Position numbers and translations under genes: made by a program
In this document: piece after piece, positions 16,756 to 26,205 of the stretch
How positions within the stretch are numbered: position 1 is the stretch's first letter
How the letters are laid out: each line of letters starts with the position of its first letter
Assembly: GCF_018531425.1 (NCBI RefSeq)
Contig: NZ_JAHBOI010000001.1
Coordinates: 602,491-666,490, forward strand
Direction of reading: 5' to 3'
DNA from: Paenarthrobacter sp. DKR-5
Lineage (GTDB): Bacteria; Actinomycetota; Actinomycetes; Actinomycetales; Micrococcaceae
DNA length: 64,000 nucleotides
Notes under the pieces: model-generated
Told to the model about the DNA's origin: nothing
The model's input: the letters and a program-made list of their open reading frames with translations, nothing else
Databases searched by the model: none

Positions 16756-18051
16756 ATGAAGTTCCCGTCCCTCCCCAGCACCCCCAAGACGCCGGGCGCC
16801 AAGCGCCGCGGCACCCGCACGATCGCCGCCGTCGGAGCTGCCGCCGTCGTTTCCGCACTGGCCCTCACCGGCTGCGGCTCCGGTGCCGGCTCCAGCTCCG
16901 GGGGCTCGTCGAAGGAGATCACCGTCTGGCACTACTTCAGTGACCCGAACCAGGTGAAGGTCATGACGGACTATGCCGACACGTTCCAGAAGAACAACCC
17001 CGGCACGAAGGTCAACAACGTCTACGTCCCCTACGACCAACTCGATTCCAAGCTCATTGCCTCGGCAGGCGCCAAGTCCGGCCCCGACGTCGTCGTGTAC
17101 AACGGCGCCGACGCCAGCAACCTCGCGCTGGCCAACACGCTCGCGCCGCTGGACGACAAGTGGGGCACCTTCGCTGACAAGTCGCAGTTCCCGGAGTCCG
17201 TGGTGCACAAGGTCAATGGCAAGACCTACGGCGTGCAGGGCTATGTGAACCTGCTCGGTCTTTGGTACAACAAGGACATCCTCACCTCCCTCGGGGTCCA
17301 GCCGCCGAAGACTCTCTCCGAGCTGGAGGACGCCATGGGCAAGGCCGTAGCCGCCGGCAAGCAGGGCATGACCCTCTCCGGCCTGCCGCAAAGCCAGGGC
17401 GAGTGGCAGGCCTTCCCGTGGCTTTCCAGCGCCGGCTTCAGCTACGGCTCCCCCGACGCCGGAGCACTGGAGAAGGGCCTCGGCATGGCCCAGGACTGGG
17501 TGAAGAAGGGCTACGTCTCCAAGGAGGCGGTGACCTGGGACCAGACGGTCCCGTTCCAGAAGTTCGCTGCCGGCAACGTGGCGTTCGCCGAGAACGGCAA
17601 CTGGCAGATGGGCACCGCGAAGTCGACCGCCAAGTTCAGCTACGGCGTTGTCCCGCTGCCGGTGGGCTCCGGGAAGGTCTACCTGGGCGGCGAAGCGGAA
17701 GGCATCGGCGCGTTCAGCAAGAACCCCGATCTGGCCTGGAAGTACCTGCAGCAGACCTACTTCGACAAGGCCGGCCAGCTGACCGCCATGAAGGACGCCG
17801 GCAGCATCCCGTCCCGCAAGGACTCCGCCGCGGATCCCGCCGTCACCGGCAATGACCTGCTCAAGCCCTTCGCGGACTCGATCGCCAAGAACGGCGCCAC
17901 CTACCCGGACGACGCGGTTCCCGCCAAGAACGTTGCCAACGTCCAGCTCGCCGTCGGCCAGGCCTGGAGCGCCGCCCTCGGCGGGCAGTCCTCACCCTCG
18001 GACGCAGCCCAGGCGCTGAACAGCAAGCTGTCCTCGCTGCTGCAGAAGTAA
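16756..18051 (+). CDS. Sugar ABC transporter substrate-binding lipoprotein
   Basis: A 431-residue extracellular binding protein (SBP family 1). The N-terminus has a twin-Arg-containing basic region, a hydrophobic stretch and a lipobox LALTGC with lipidated Cys40, followed by a Gly/Ser linker. The mature part starts ITVWHYFSDPNQVKVM, typical of oligosaccharide-binding proteins. The ATG at 16756 follows AAGGA; the longer upstream reading frame is not coding. It is the first gene of an importer operon with two permeases and a GH127 enzyme, so an L-arabinofuranosyl oligosaccharide is the likely ligand. No ATPase gene is present. Confidence 0.92.
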   Translation: MKFPSLPSTPKTPGAKRRGTRTIAAVGAAAVVSALALTGCGSGAGSSSGGSSKEITVWHYFSDPNQVKVMTDYADTFQKNNPGTKVNNVYVPYDQLDSKLIASAGAKSGPDVVVYNGADASNLALANTLAPLDDKWGTFADKSQFPESVVHKVNGKTYGVQGYVNLLGLWYNKDILTSLGVQPPKTLSELEDAMGKAVAAGKQGMTLSGLPQSQGEWQAFPWLSSAGFSYGSPDAGALEKGLGMAQDWVKKGYVSKEAVTWDQTVPFQKFAAGNVAFAENGNWQMGTAKSTAKFSYGVVPLPVGSGKVYLGGEAEGIGAFSKNPDLAWKYLQQTYFDKAGQLTAMKDAGSIPSRKDSAADPAVTGNDLLKPFADSIAKNGATYPDDAVPAKNVANVQLAVGQAWSAALGGQSSPSDAAQALNSKLSSLLQK

Positions 18052-18066
18052 CCCATGGAGACCGCC

Positions 18067-19002
18067 GTGACCTCAGTTCAAACCCGCACCGCCGCCGGCG
18101 GCCGCGTGGCATCCCCGGCCAGGAGGCCGCGGCGCCGCGGGCAGGGACGTCTGCTGTACGTCCTGCCCGCGGCAGTCTTCCTCGCCGTCCTCTCCTTTTA
18201 CCCGCTGGTCCAGCTGGTCCGGATGAGCGTCAGCAATGTCACCGCCTCCACGCTCAACGCCAGCTGGGACTTCGTCGGCACGGCCAACTTCACGGCCGGG
18301 CTGGTCCAGGGTGACCTCGGCAAGGCGTTTTGGAACACAGCCGTCTTCGTCATCGTCGTCACCGTCATCGGCCTGGTGGGCGGCCTCGCGGCTGCCATCG
18401 TGCTTCGGCACTCGGGCCGCATCTCGGGCCTGCTGCTCGGGGTGATGGTTTTCGTCTGGGCCCTGCCTCCCGTCGTCAATGGGAGCGTCTGGAAGTTCCT
18501 GCTGGGCGACAACGGGCTGATCAACGGGATCGTGCACGCCACCGGGCTTGCCGGAGCACCCATCCCGTTCCTGTACGACGAGCACTTCGCCCTGATGTCC
18601 GTGGCACTGGTCAATTCCTGGGCCATCATCCCCTTCAACGCGCTCGTCTTCCGGGCCGCCGTGCTGGGCATCCCCGCCGAGACCTTCGAAGCAGCCCAGA
18701 TCGACGGCGCCGGACCGTGGCAGGAAATCCGGCACGTGCTCCTGCCGGCTGTGCGGCCCACCTCGCTGGTGCTGGCGGTGCTGACCATTGTGTACGCGTT
18801 CCGCAGCTTCGACTTCATCTACGTGATGACGTACGGCGGCCCGGGCACGTCCACGAACACGCTGCCCTTCCTGGGCTACCTGCAGGCGTTCGTCCGGTTC
18901 GACTACGGCCTCGGATCCGCCACCGCCGTCCTGACCGTCCTGATGGTGCTGGTCCTCGCCGTCGTCTATGCGCGCAGTGTGCGTAAGGAAGAAGCAGAGT
19001 GA
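18067..19002 (+). CDS. Sugar ABC transporter permease (MalF-type)
   Basis: About 311 residues with six membrane segments and the ATPase-contacting EAA loop EAAQIDGAGPWQEIRHVLLP. The GTG at 18067 is preceded by GGAG at six bases; the in-frame ATG at 18055 lacks a ribosome binding site and remains an alternative. It follows the binding-protein gene by a few bases and overlaps the second permease. A short, basic N-terminal tail (Arg-rich, about residues 15-30) precedes the first helix. Confidence 0.9.
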   Translation: MTSVQTRTAAGGRVASPARRPRRRGQGRLLYVLPAAVFLAVLSFYPLVQLVRMSVSNVTASTLNASWDFVGTANFTAGLVQGDLGKAFWNTAVFVIVVTVIGLVGGLAAAIVLRHSGRISGLLLGVMVFVWALPPVVNGSVWKFLLGDNGLINGIVHATGLAGAPIPFLYDEHFALMSVALVNSWAIIPFNALVFRAAVLGIPAETFEAAQIDGAGPWQEIRHVLLPAVRPTSLVLAVLTIVYAFRSFDFIYVMTYGGPGTSTNTLPFLGYLQAFVRFDYGLGSATAVLTVLMVLVLAVVYARSVRKEEAE

Positions 19003-19832
19003 TGAGAAAAATCCGCAAGACCGGTCCCGGACCGGTGACCTGGGCCCTCCGGGCTGTCCTGTTCCTGCTCTACGGCGTGCCGATCCTGTGGATCGTGCTC
19101 ACGTCGCTGAAGGAACCGGGCGATGTGCTCTCCTCGCAGGCCTCGCTGATCTTCCGTCCTACCCTGAGCGCCTACACGGATGCCATCAGCAACGGCGGCC
19201 TGCTCGACGCCGGCATTCAGTCCTTCGTGATTGCCGCGGGGACCACCATCCTGACCCTGCTCGTCGCTATCCCTGCCGCCTACGGCCTGGCCAAGGTAGG
19301 GGGCCGGATCACCACGGTGGCGCTGGGGCTGCTGATCGTGCTGCAGATGACACCGCAGACAGCCACCGTGATCCCGCTCTTCCAGATCTTCGGCAGCTGG
19401 GGCCTGCTGGACCAGCGGATCGGCGTCATCATTGCGGACACCGCGCTGCTGGTTCCGTTCGCCATCCTCCTGCTGCGGCCCTTCTTTCGGGCCGTCCCGG
19501 ACGCCCTCGAGGAAGCCGGCGCCATTGACGGGGCACGGAACTGGAAGATCTTCACGTCCATCGTGCTGCCGGTGGCCCGCAACGGCGTCGCCACCACCGG
19601 AACCTTGGTGTTCCTGCTCAGCTGGGGCGAGTTCCTCTACGCGATCAACTTCCTGCTCTCGCCGGGGAGTTACCCGCTCAGCGCCCTGCTGGCCCAGCAG
19701 GTGTCGGCCTTCGGCATCAACTGGCCCGGGCTGATGGCCCTGGCGGTCATCACGTCGATCCCCATCCTCATCCTGTTCGTCTTCACCTACCGCCTGCTCA
19801 AGGAAGGCCTGACGCTCGGCGCCGTGAAATAG
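18999..19832 (+). CDS. Sugar ABC transporter permease (MalG-type)
   Basis: A 277-residue inner-membrane permease with six helices and the EAA loop EEAGAIDGARNWKIFTSIVL. It starts at GTG 18999 or the adjacent ATG 19002, overlapping the stop of the first permease by 4 or 1 bases, with AAGGA upstream. Together with the partner permease it should form the importer channel energised by a shared MsiK-type ATPase encoded elsewhere; that sharing is known for this transporter class and inferred here. Confidence 0.92.
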   Translation: MMRKIRKTGPGPVTWALRAVLFLLYGVPILWIVLTSLKEPGDVLSSQASLIFRPTLSAYTDAISNGGLLDAGIQSFVIAAGTTILTLLVAIPAAYGLAKVGGRITTVALGLLIVLQMTPQTATVIPLFQIFGSWGLLDQRIGVIIADTALLVPFAILLLRPFFRAVPDALEEAGAIDGARNWKIFTSIVLPVARNGVATTGTLVFLLSWGEFLYAINFLLSPGSYPLSALLAQQVSAFGINWPGLMALAVITSIPILILFVFTYRLLKEGLTLGAVK

Positions 19833-19881
19833 CCGGGCCCTGCGCCGCTCCTTCGATCCGATCCACTAGTCAAGGAAATCC

Positions 19882-21801
19882 ATGAACACCACCGTTACCC
19901 GCGCCGATTTCGGCCTGCCCGTCGCCCCCGCCCGCGGCGCGCTCCGGCCCCTGAGCATCGGCGACGTCCGCATCGCCGGCGGCTACTGGGGCCACAAGCA
20001 GACCGTCAACGGGACCGTCAGCATCCGGCACGCCGAGGAGTGGATCGAGAAGGTCGGCTGGATCGGCAACTTCGACGCCGCCGTCGAGGGCCGCCTGCCG
20101 CAGGACCACACCGGACGCTCCTTCGCCGACTCGGATGTCTACAAGCTGATGGAGGCCATGGCCTGGGAGATCGGCCGCACCGGCGACGCCGGGATGGAAC
20201 GGCGCCTGCAGGCGCTGGTCGCACGGATCGCCCCGGCCCAGGAAGAGGACGGCTACATCAACACCTACTTCGGCCGTCCCGGCCAGGGTGCCCGGTATAG
20301 CGATCTTGAGTGGGGCCATGAGCTTTACTCCTTCGGCCACCTGATCCAGGCCGGCATCGCCCGCGGGCGTACGCACGGCGAGGACGAGCTGGTCCGGATC
20401 GCCCGCCGCGCCGCGGACCACGTTTGCGAGGCCTTCGGCGAGAACGGCCTGCAGGGCGTCTGCGGCCACCCCGAAATCGAGGTGGCGCTGGCCGAGTTCG
20501 CCCGGTACACGGGGGACCGCAAGTACCTCGACCAGGCGCTGCGCTTCATCGAACGGCGCGGCCACGGCACGCTGGGGCAGATCGAGTTCGGCCAGTCCTA
20601 TTTCCAGGACGACCAGCCCGTGCGCGACGCCAAAGTCATGACCGGGCACTCCGTGCGCGCGCTGTACCTGGCCGCCGCCGCCGTGGACGCCGCCGTCGAC
20701 ACCGGCGACGGCGAACTGCTGGACGGGATGATCGAGCAGGTCGCGAACACCGTGGCCCGGCGCACGTATCTCACCGGCGGCATGGGCGCCCACCACGAGG
20801 GCGAGTCCTTCGGCGTCGATTACGAACTGCCGCCGGACCGCGCCTACTCCGAGACCTGCGCCGGCGTCGGCTCCATCATGGTCAACTACCGGCTGCTGCT
20901 CGCCACCGGCGAGGCCAAGTACGCGGACCTGATCGAGCGCACCCTGTTCAACGTGGTCGCCGCTTCGCCGGCCGAGGACGGGCGTTCCTTCTTCTACACG
21001 AACACACTGCACCAGCGTGAGCAGGGCCAGGAGCCGTCCGCCACCGAGCCGAGCCCGCGCGCGTCGTCGAGCCTGCGGGCGCCGTGGTTCGAAGTCTCCT
21101 GCTGCCCGACGAACGTCGCCCGCACCCTCTCGTCTCTGGGGGCGCTGCTGGCCACCACCACGGACAACGGCGTGCAGCTGCACCAGTACGCTGCCAGCGG
21201 GATCAGCGCCCGGCTGGCGGACGGCAGCCCTGTGGTGCTCCGGGTGGAGACTGACTACCCGCGCTCCGGCGGCATCCGGATCGTGGTGGAGGAAACCGGC
21301 GCGGCCGCCTGGGAGCTCAGCCTGCGGATCCCCGCCTGGGCCGGTGACGACGCGCGGCTGGCCTGCGCGGGCGAGTCGTATGACGCCGCTCCCGGCACCG
21401 CGCGGATTTCCCGCACCTTCTCTCCCGGGGACGTCGTCGAGCTGGAGCTGCCGGTGCAACCGCGGTGGACCTTCCCGGACCCCCGGATTGATGCGGTGCG
21501 CGGCGCTGCCGCCGTGGAGCGCGGCCCCGTGGTGATGTGCGTGGAATCCACCGACCTGCACGGGCACGACGTGAACGGAGTCCGGGTCGACACTTCGGCG
21601 CCGCTGCTGGACGAGGAGGGGGCCGCGAGCGTTCAGGTCCGGTTCGGGCAGTTCGACGACGGCACCTGGCCCTACGGCGCGTGTGCTCGGGCGCAGGAGG
21701 ATACTGAGCCGGCGTCCGGTGAGCGGGTAAAGCTGATCCCCTACGCCTCCTGGGCCAACCGTGGGCCCTCCACCATGCGCGTCTGGATGCCGACGGCGTG
21801 A
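19882..21801 (+). CDS. GH127 beta-L-arabinofuranosidase
   Basis: A 639-residue enzyme of glycoside hydrolase family 127 (DUF1680, HypBA1-like). The zinc/thiolate site is visible: Glu324 and Cys326 in YSETCAGVGS, and the Cys407-Cys408 pair in SCCPTNVART, matching the Cys3-Glu zinc site with a nucleophilic Cys in HypBA1. The catalytic domain is followed by beta-sandwich regions. There is no signal peptide, so it acts on imported sugar. AAGGAAATCC precedes the ATG. As the last gene of the ABC importer operon, it would release L-arabinose from imported beta-L-arabinofuranosides. Confidence 0.92.
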   Translation: MNTTVTRADFGLPVAPARGALRPLSIGDVRIAGGYWGHKQTVNGTVSIRHAEEWIEKVGWIGNFDAAVEGRLPQDHTGRSFADSDVYKLMEAMAWEIGRTGDAGMERRLQALVARIAPAQEEDGYINTYFGRPGQGARYSDLEWGHELYSFGHLIQAGIARGRTHGEDELVRIARRAADHVCEAFGENGLQGVCGHPEIEVALAEFARYTGDRKYLDQALRFIERRGHGTLGQIEFGQSYFQDDQPVRDAKVMTGHSVRALYLAAAAVDAAVDTGDGELLDGMIEQVANTVARRTYLTGGMGAHHEGESFGVDYELPPDRAYSETCAGVGSIMVNYRLLLATGEAKYADLIERTLFNVVAASPAEDGRSFFYTNTLHQREQGQEPSATEPSPRASSSLRAPWFEVSCCPTNVARTLSSLGALLATTTDNGVQLHQYAASGISARLADGSPVVLRVETDYPRSGGIRIVVEETGAAAWELSLRIPAWAGDDARLACAGESYDAAPGTARISRTFSPGDVVELELPVQPRWTFPDPRIDAVRGAAAVERGPVVMCVESTDLHGHDVNGVRVDTSAPLLDEEGAASVQVRFGQFDDGTWPYGACARAQEDTEPASGERVKLIPYASWANRGPSTMRVWMPTA

Positions 21802-21856
21802 GCGCCACAGGCTAAGGCCATCACACTTCCCCGGGGATTTCTGTTTCCTTCCCCGG

Positions 21857-21906
21857 GGACACCGGCCGGTACCGCTTCGGGTGCGGTACCGGCCGCAGGT
21901 GTCTCC
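21857..21906. terminator. Hairpin terminator between GH127 and DLH genes
   Basis: The core stem pairs 21864-21875 (GGCCGGTACCGC) with 21883-21894 perfectly, and the outer GGACACC / GGTGTCTCC extends it. It lies between convergent genes and has no U tract. Confidence 0.65.
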
Positions 21907-21914
21907 GGGTCGGC

Positions 21915-22658
21915 TCAGTCGGCGAAGTTCTTCTCCAGGAATTCGAGGGTGCGGCGCCAGGCATCGCGGGAGGCGTCCTCGCTGTAGGTCCACTGGTTGG
22001 TGTCGTTGAAGAACGCGTGCCCGGTTCCCGGGTAAACCACCGGGGTGAAGTCGACGCCGGCCTCCGCCATCAGCCGCTCCAGCCCGGGCAGCTTGTCAAT
22101 GAGGGCAGTGTCCTTTTTTCCATAGAAGGCAAGCACCGGGCAGCTGATGCCGCGGAGCTGCTCGAGGCTGAAGTCTGCGTGGCCGTAGAACGGCACGGCC
22201 GCCCGCAGCCGTGGCTCGTGGACCGCCAGCGAGAAGCTGTACGTGCCGCCAAAGCAGAAGCCGGTAACGGCGACCCGCCCGCCCGTGCCGGCGAGGTCGT
22301 AGAGGTGCTCGAAGCAGGCCCGCACCGCTGCCGTCGTTTTCTCCGCGAAGCCTGGGGCGCGCAGCGGGGCCATCAACTCGCGGAGCTGCGGCTGGGCCCT
22401 GGCACGCTGCTCGGGATCGAACAGCGTGGACTGCAGCTCAGCGGCGAGCTCCGGCGTCATCCCCGTGTCAGCGAGCAGGTTCGGTGCGAGCACGACGTAC
22501 CCTTCCGCAGCGAAGCGGTCTGCCACGTCCTTGGTATGGTCCACCAGCCCCCAGACTTCATGGATGACCACCAAGCCGCCCTTGGGCTTGCCCGCGGGCT
22601 CGCTCAAGTAGGCCTCGACGGAGGTTTCGCTGTTTCCGATCTGCACCATTTCTCCCAT
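21915..22658 (-). CDS. Dienelactone hydrolase family protein
   Basis: A 247-residue alpha/beta hydrolase. The DLH pattern includes VIHEVWGLVDHTKDVADRFA, the Cys nucleophile elbow GFCFGGTYSF, Asp in FYGKKD and His in GTGHAFFND. Dienelactone hydrolases open dienelactone in chlorocatechol degradation, but most genomic members are general carboxymethylene-lactone hydrolases or esterases; no aromatic pathway genes are nearby. The ATG at 22658 is taken; an internal Met four codons in is an alternative. It stands alone. Confidence 0.88.
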   Translation of the reverse strand: MGEMVQIGNSETSVEAYLSEPAGKPKGGLVVIHEVWGLVDHTKDVADRFAAEGYVVLAPNLLADTGMTPELAAELQSTLFDPEQRARAQPQLRELMAPLRAPGFAEKTTAAVRACFEHLYDLAGTGGRVAVTGFCFGGTYSFSLAVHEPRLRAAVPFYGHADFSLEQLRGISCPVLAFYGKKDTALIDKLPGLERLMAEAGVDFTPVVYPGTGHAFFNDTNQWTYSEDASRDAWRRTLEFLEKNFAD

Positions 22659-22786
22659 GGCACCCAGCCTTGCACACGTTTCCCGAAGAACAGTGGGAAC
22701 GGAAGTCGGCGACCTCGGGGATCTTGAGGGTTTCTTAAGGCAAGGACACAGGGCGCCTTAAGTTTCACCCGCGAGGATCGATGCAG

Positions 22787-22838
22787 GGTCGGCGGCGGAT
22801 GAGCCCCTTGAGACCGGGCTTCGGGTCCGTCGCCGACC
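22787..22838 (-). terminator. Terminator of the tad operon
   Basis: Arms at 22787-22799 and 22826-22838 pair over 13 bp with one mismatch, just downstream of the last tad gene. There is little U tract. Confidence 0.6.
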
Positions 22839-22848
22839 ACGACTTCAG

Positions 22849-23730
22849 CTAACCGCTGAGGGTCTGGACGATGTTGATGATTGCCGGGCCCAGAATCACA
22901 ATGAACAGCACCGGCATGATGCACACCATCAAGGGGAACAGAACCTTGACGGGAATTTTCATTGCCTGCTCCTCGGCCCGCTGGCGCCGCTTCATCCTCA
23001 TTTCGGCGGCTTGGGTCCGCAGGACACCCGCCACAGAGATCCCGTACATATCCGCCTGGATGATGGAGCGCACAAACCTGCGCAGGTCGACGGCGGTAGT
23101 CCTGGCCGCCAGGTCCTGGTAGGCCTCCCGGCGCGATTTGCCGACCTGCATGTCCTGCAGCGTGTGCACAAGTTCCTGTGCGAGGGGGCCTTTGCCGTTC
23201 TGGCCCGCGCGGGCCATGGCCGCCTCGAAGCCGAGGCCGGCCTCCACCGCGATGGTCATTTGATCCAGGGTGTCCGGCAGTGCCAGGGTTATCGCCTCCT
23301 GCCGCTCGATTCCCCGGCTGTAGAGCAACAGGTCCGGAACGAAGTAGGCGAGCAGCATGAGGCCGAGCGCCAGCAGGAGCCGGGCCATGCCTGGGTCACC
23401 GAGCAGGAAGAGCAGACCGACGGCCGCCCCCGTTACGGCGAGGACGAATTTGGCCGCCAGCAGCCGCTTCATCGGCCATCCCGCCGGGCGTCCCGCCAAG
23501 GCCAGAAGCCGGTCCAGCCGCGCCACGAAGCTCGCGGGAGTGAGGCGCCGACCCAATGCAGCGATCAGCTGGCCGCGCTCGGCCTCGGGTTCGGCCGTCA
23601 CAGTCAGACCGCGGCTCAGGTTCTCCTGCGCATTGCGGTCGCGGTAAAGGCGCGGCCCCCATATCGCCCACGCGAACAATGGCGCCGCGCAACCGACTGC
23701 GACCGTCGCGAGCAGGATGAAAATCGGCAA
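22849..23730 (-). CDS. tadC: TadC-like type II/IV secretion F-family protein
   Basis: A 293-residue inner-membrane platform protein of the T2SSF family. It has an N-terminal membrane anchor, two central helices and a C-terminal pair (FPLMVCIMPVLFIVILGPAI). The cytoplasmic T2SSF region includes LPDTLDQMTIAVEAGLGFEA and MAGVLRTQ-type segments (SVAGVLRTQAAEMRMKRRQR). With TadB it forms the platform for Flp pilus assembly by TadA. It is the last gene of the eight-gene tad operon, followed by a hairpin. Confidence 0.88.
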   Translation of the reverse strand: MPIFILLATVAVGCAAPLFAWAIWGPRLYRDRNAQENLSRGLTVTAEPEAERGQLIAALGRRLTPASFVARLDRLLALAGRPAGWPMKRLLAAKFVLAVTGAAVGLLFLLGDPGMARLLLALGLMLLAYFVPDLLLYSRGIERQEAITLALPDTLDQMTIAVEAGLGFEAAMARAGQNGKGPLAQELVHTLQDMQVGKSRREAYQDLAARTTAVDLRRFVRSIIQADMYGISVAGVLRTQAAEMRMKRRQRAEEQAMKIPVKVLFPLMVCIMPVLFIVILGPAIINIVQTLSG

Positions 23731-23740
23731 CTGAGGACCC

Positions 23741-24718
23741 CTAGAATTTGAAGCTGACGACTTTGCGCAGCCAGAGGCTGCCGATGACGAGAAGCACGGC
23801 CCCGATGGCTAGCAGCACCAGACCGATCGGCGTTTCGACGAGCTTTGAGATGTAACTCGGGCTGATGACAAAAAGGACGGCGCCCATACCGAACGGAAGG
23901 CCGCCAAGGACGACAGCGGACATTCTGCCTTCGGCGCTCAGTGCTTTGATCTGGCGGCGGATCTGGTTCCTTTCGCGGATGGTCTGACCCACCTGGTCGA
24001 GGACTTCCGCGAGATTGCCTCCTACTTCACGGTGGATGGCGATTGCCTGCGCCACCCAGAGGAAATCCTCGCTCTGCATCCGCGCCGCTGCCGCATCCAG
24101 GGCCTCGCCCAGATCGCGGCCAAGCCGCGTTTCGTTGATGATCCGGGCGAACTCTTCCGACGTCGGGGCGTCCGCTTCAGTGGCAAGGGCATCGACGGCG
24201 CGGAGCAGGCTGTGGCCGGCGCGGAGGCCGCTGGCCATCAGCTGCAAGGAATCATCGAGCTGGTCGTTGAAGGCCGCGCGGCGCCGCGAGGCAAGGACTC
24301 CAAGAACGAGCTTGGCCGCTACGGCGGCAAGGATCGCGAACAGCAGGCCTACCAGAGGACCCCCCAGGGTCACGCCGACGAGCGCCAGCACCACCGCCGG
24401 AGCTGCCACGATTACGATGAAGTCCGCCGGCCGCAGTTTCAATCCTGCGATTTCCAGCGCCGAACTGAGCGCCGGAGCCCCCTTGAGCTGCCGGAGGATT
24501 GTCTCCGCCAGATGGGTAGCCACCGAGGTGATGCCCGTCAGGCGCGATTTTGGCTCCGCTTCGGCGCCCGATTGGAGTTCCAGCGTCACTTTTGGGCGTG
24601 GCGGGAACAGGACCAGCAGGACTGCCGCTGCCGCCGCATAACAAAGGACCAGTCCCAGCACGAGGACGGCAGGCTCGGGGCCGGCCGATAACGGAACTTG
24701 AAGAGGCATTGGAGTCAT
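23741..24718 (-). CDS. tadB: TadB-like type II/IV secretion F-family protein
   Basis: A 325-residue platform protein with an N-terminal helix, a central helix pair and C-terminal helices. The T2SSF pattern reads QLDDSLQLMASGLRAGHSLL and AIHREVGGNLAEVLDQVGQT. Its ATG overlaps the tadA stop by 4 bases (ATGA). It probably forms a heteromeric platform with the TadC-like protein encoded 10 bp downstream. Confidence 0.88.
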   Translation of the reverse strand: MTPMPLQVPLSAGPEPAVLVLGLVLCYAAAAAVLLVLFPPRPKVTLELQSGAEAEPKSRLTGITSVATHLAETILRQLKGAPALSSALEIAGLKLRPADFIVIVAAPAVVLALVGVTLGGPLVGLLFAILAAVAAKLVLGVLASRRRAAFNDQLDDSLQLMASGLRAGHSLLRAVDALATEADAPTSEEFARIINETRLGRDLGEALDAAAARMQSEDFLWVAQAIAIHREVGGNLAEVLDQVGQTIRERNQIRRQIKALSAEGRMSAVVLGGLPFGMGAVLFVISPSYISKLVETPIGLVLLAIGAVLLVIGSLWLRKVVSFKF

Positions 24719-26205
24719 CGCAGCGGCCGTCCTGCCGGCGTTGCGCCGAATACCTGGGGAGAGAGTTCGATGCCCAACTCTTGGAACCGTTCCACGAACC
24801 GCGGCCGCACACCGGTGGGAACCGGTTTGCCGAGGAAACGCCCGTTGCTGTCTACTCCGGCGCTGTAGTCGAAGACAAATGCGTCCTGGAGCGTGACGAT
24901 TTCACCCTCCATCCCCTGCACCTCTGTGACGTGGGTGACCCGCCGCGTGCCGTCGCGTAGGCGCGTGAGCTGCACGATGAGATCCACCGCCGAGGCGATC
25001 TGTTCGCGCACTGCACGCAGCGGAAGGTCCATTCCTGCCATCAGGACGAGTGTTTCGAGACGGGAGATCGCATCGCGCGGCGAGTTGGAGTGGACGGTGG
25101 AGAGGGACCCGTCGTGCCCGGTGTTCATTGCCTGCAGCATGTCCAGGCTCTCGCCGCCGCGGCACTCCCCCACCACGATGCGGTCGGGCCGCATGCGCAG
25201 GGAGTTACGCACCAGGTCGCGGATCGTGATCTCGCCCTTTCCTTCGATGTTCGCCGGCCGGCTCTCCAGGCTCACGACGTGATCCTGCTGAAGCTGAAGT
25301 TCGACGGCGTCCTCGATCGTGACGATGCGCTCATCGTGCGGAATAAAGGAAGACAGCACATTCAGCAGAGTGGTCTTGCCTGTGCCGGTGCCTCCCGACA
25401 CGATGATGTTGAGCCGCCCCTTCACACAGGCGTTGAGCAGCTCCGCCATTTCCGGGGTCAAGGTTCCGAACCCGATCAGATCCCGTACCTGGAACGGATC
25501 CGTCGCGAATTTGCGGATGGTTAAGGAGGAGCCGTGGACGGCCAGCGGTGGAATCACGGCATTGACTCGGGAACCGTCCGCGAGCCGCGCGTCGACGAGC
25601 GGGGACGACTCGTCGATACGGCGTCCCACCTTGGAAACGATCCGTTCGATAACCCGCCGCAGGTGCTCCTCAGAGGAGAAGCGCACGCCGGTCAGTGTCA
25701 GTTTTCCCCGATACTCGGCGTAGATCTTGTTGTGGCCGTTCACCATGATTTCGGTGACCTCTTCATCGTCGAGCAGCTGCTGCAGGGGCCCGTAACCCAG
25801 GACGTCGTCGCTGACCTCCTTGATCAGGCGCAGCCGTTCCTCGCGCGTCAGAAGAATTGCTTCTGCTTCGACCACGCGAACCAGTTCTTCGTGCACGAGG
25901 TCGCTGAGAGCTTCCTCGGTCAGGGAAGAGTCGAGCAGACGCGTGCCCATACGCTCAAAGAGATCCTGCCCTGCCCTTTGCTTCAGCTTGCCGAGCGCAT
26001 CGTGGGGCTCCTCTACGGGGGCTGGCACCGTCTTCTTTGGCGTTGTAAGCGGTCCCGGTGGTCCCGGTATTTTCGGCACAGGTGTCAACGCCGAGTCCGG
26101 AGCGCCCGGACGGCTAGCCGGGGCAGACTTGGGCTCCGGCGTTGCCAGCTGTTCCGCGGGGACGGGTTGACCGTTGGCCGCAGCCAGGCGCTGAGCGAGG
26201 TTCAT
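24715..26205 (-). CDS. tadA: TadA/CpaF secretion ATPase
   Basis: A 496-residue ATPase. A Pro/Ala-rich N-terminal 65 residues precede the CpaF domain. Walker A is GGTGTGKTT at 271-279, with the Asp box (IVTIEDAVELQL) and Walker B (RIVVGECRGGE) following, and the His box in STVHSNSPRDAISRLE. It powers Flp pilus extension and possibly retraction. It overlaps tadB and the CpaE-like gene by 4 bases each, so the genes are tightly coupled. Confidence 0.93.
   Translation of the reverse strand: MNLAQRLAAANGQPVPAEQLATPEPKSAPASRPGAPDSALTPVPKIPGPPGPLTTPKKTVPAPVEEPHDALGKLKQRAGQDLFERMGTRLLDSSLTEEALSDLVHEELVRVVEAEAILLTREERLRLIKEVSDDVLGYGPLQQLLDDEEVTEIMVNGHNKIYAEYRGKLTLTGVRFSSEEHLRRVIERIVSKVGRRIDESSPLVDARLADGSRVNAVIPPLAVHGSSLTIRKFATDPFQVRDLIGFGTLTPEMAELLNACVKGRLNIIVSGGTGTGKTTLLNVLSSFIPHDERIVTIEDAVELQLQQDHVVSLESRPANIEGKGEITIRDLVRNSLRMRPDRIVVGECRGGESLDMLQAMNTGHDGSLSTVHSNSPRDAISRLETLVLMAGMDLPLRAVREQIASAVDLIVQLTRLRDGTRRVTHVTEVQGMEGEIVTLQDAFVFDYSAGVDSNGRFLGKPVPTGVRPRFVERFQELGIELSPQVFGATPAGRPLR

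Noticed and set aside
19870..21993. A 707-codon open frame on the minus strand
   Set aside because: It is wholly antisense to the GH127 gene and its neighbours, has no family sequence, and reflects the high third-position GC of this genome.
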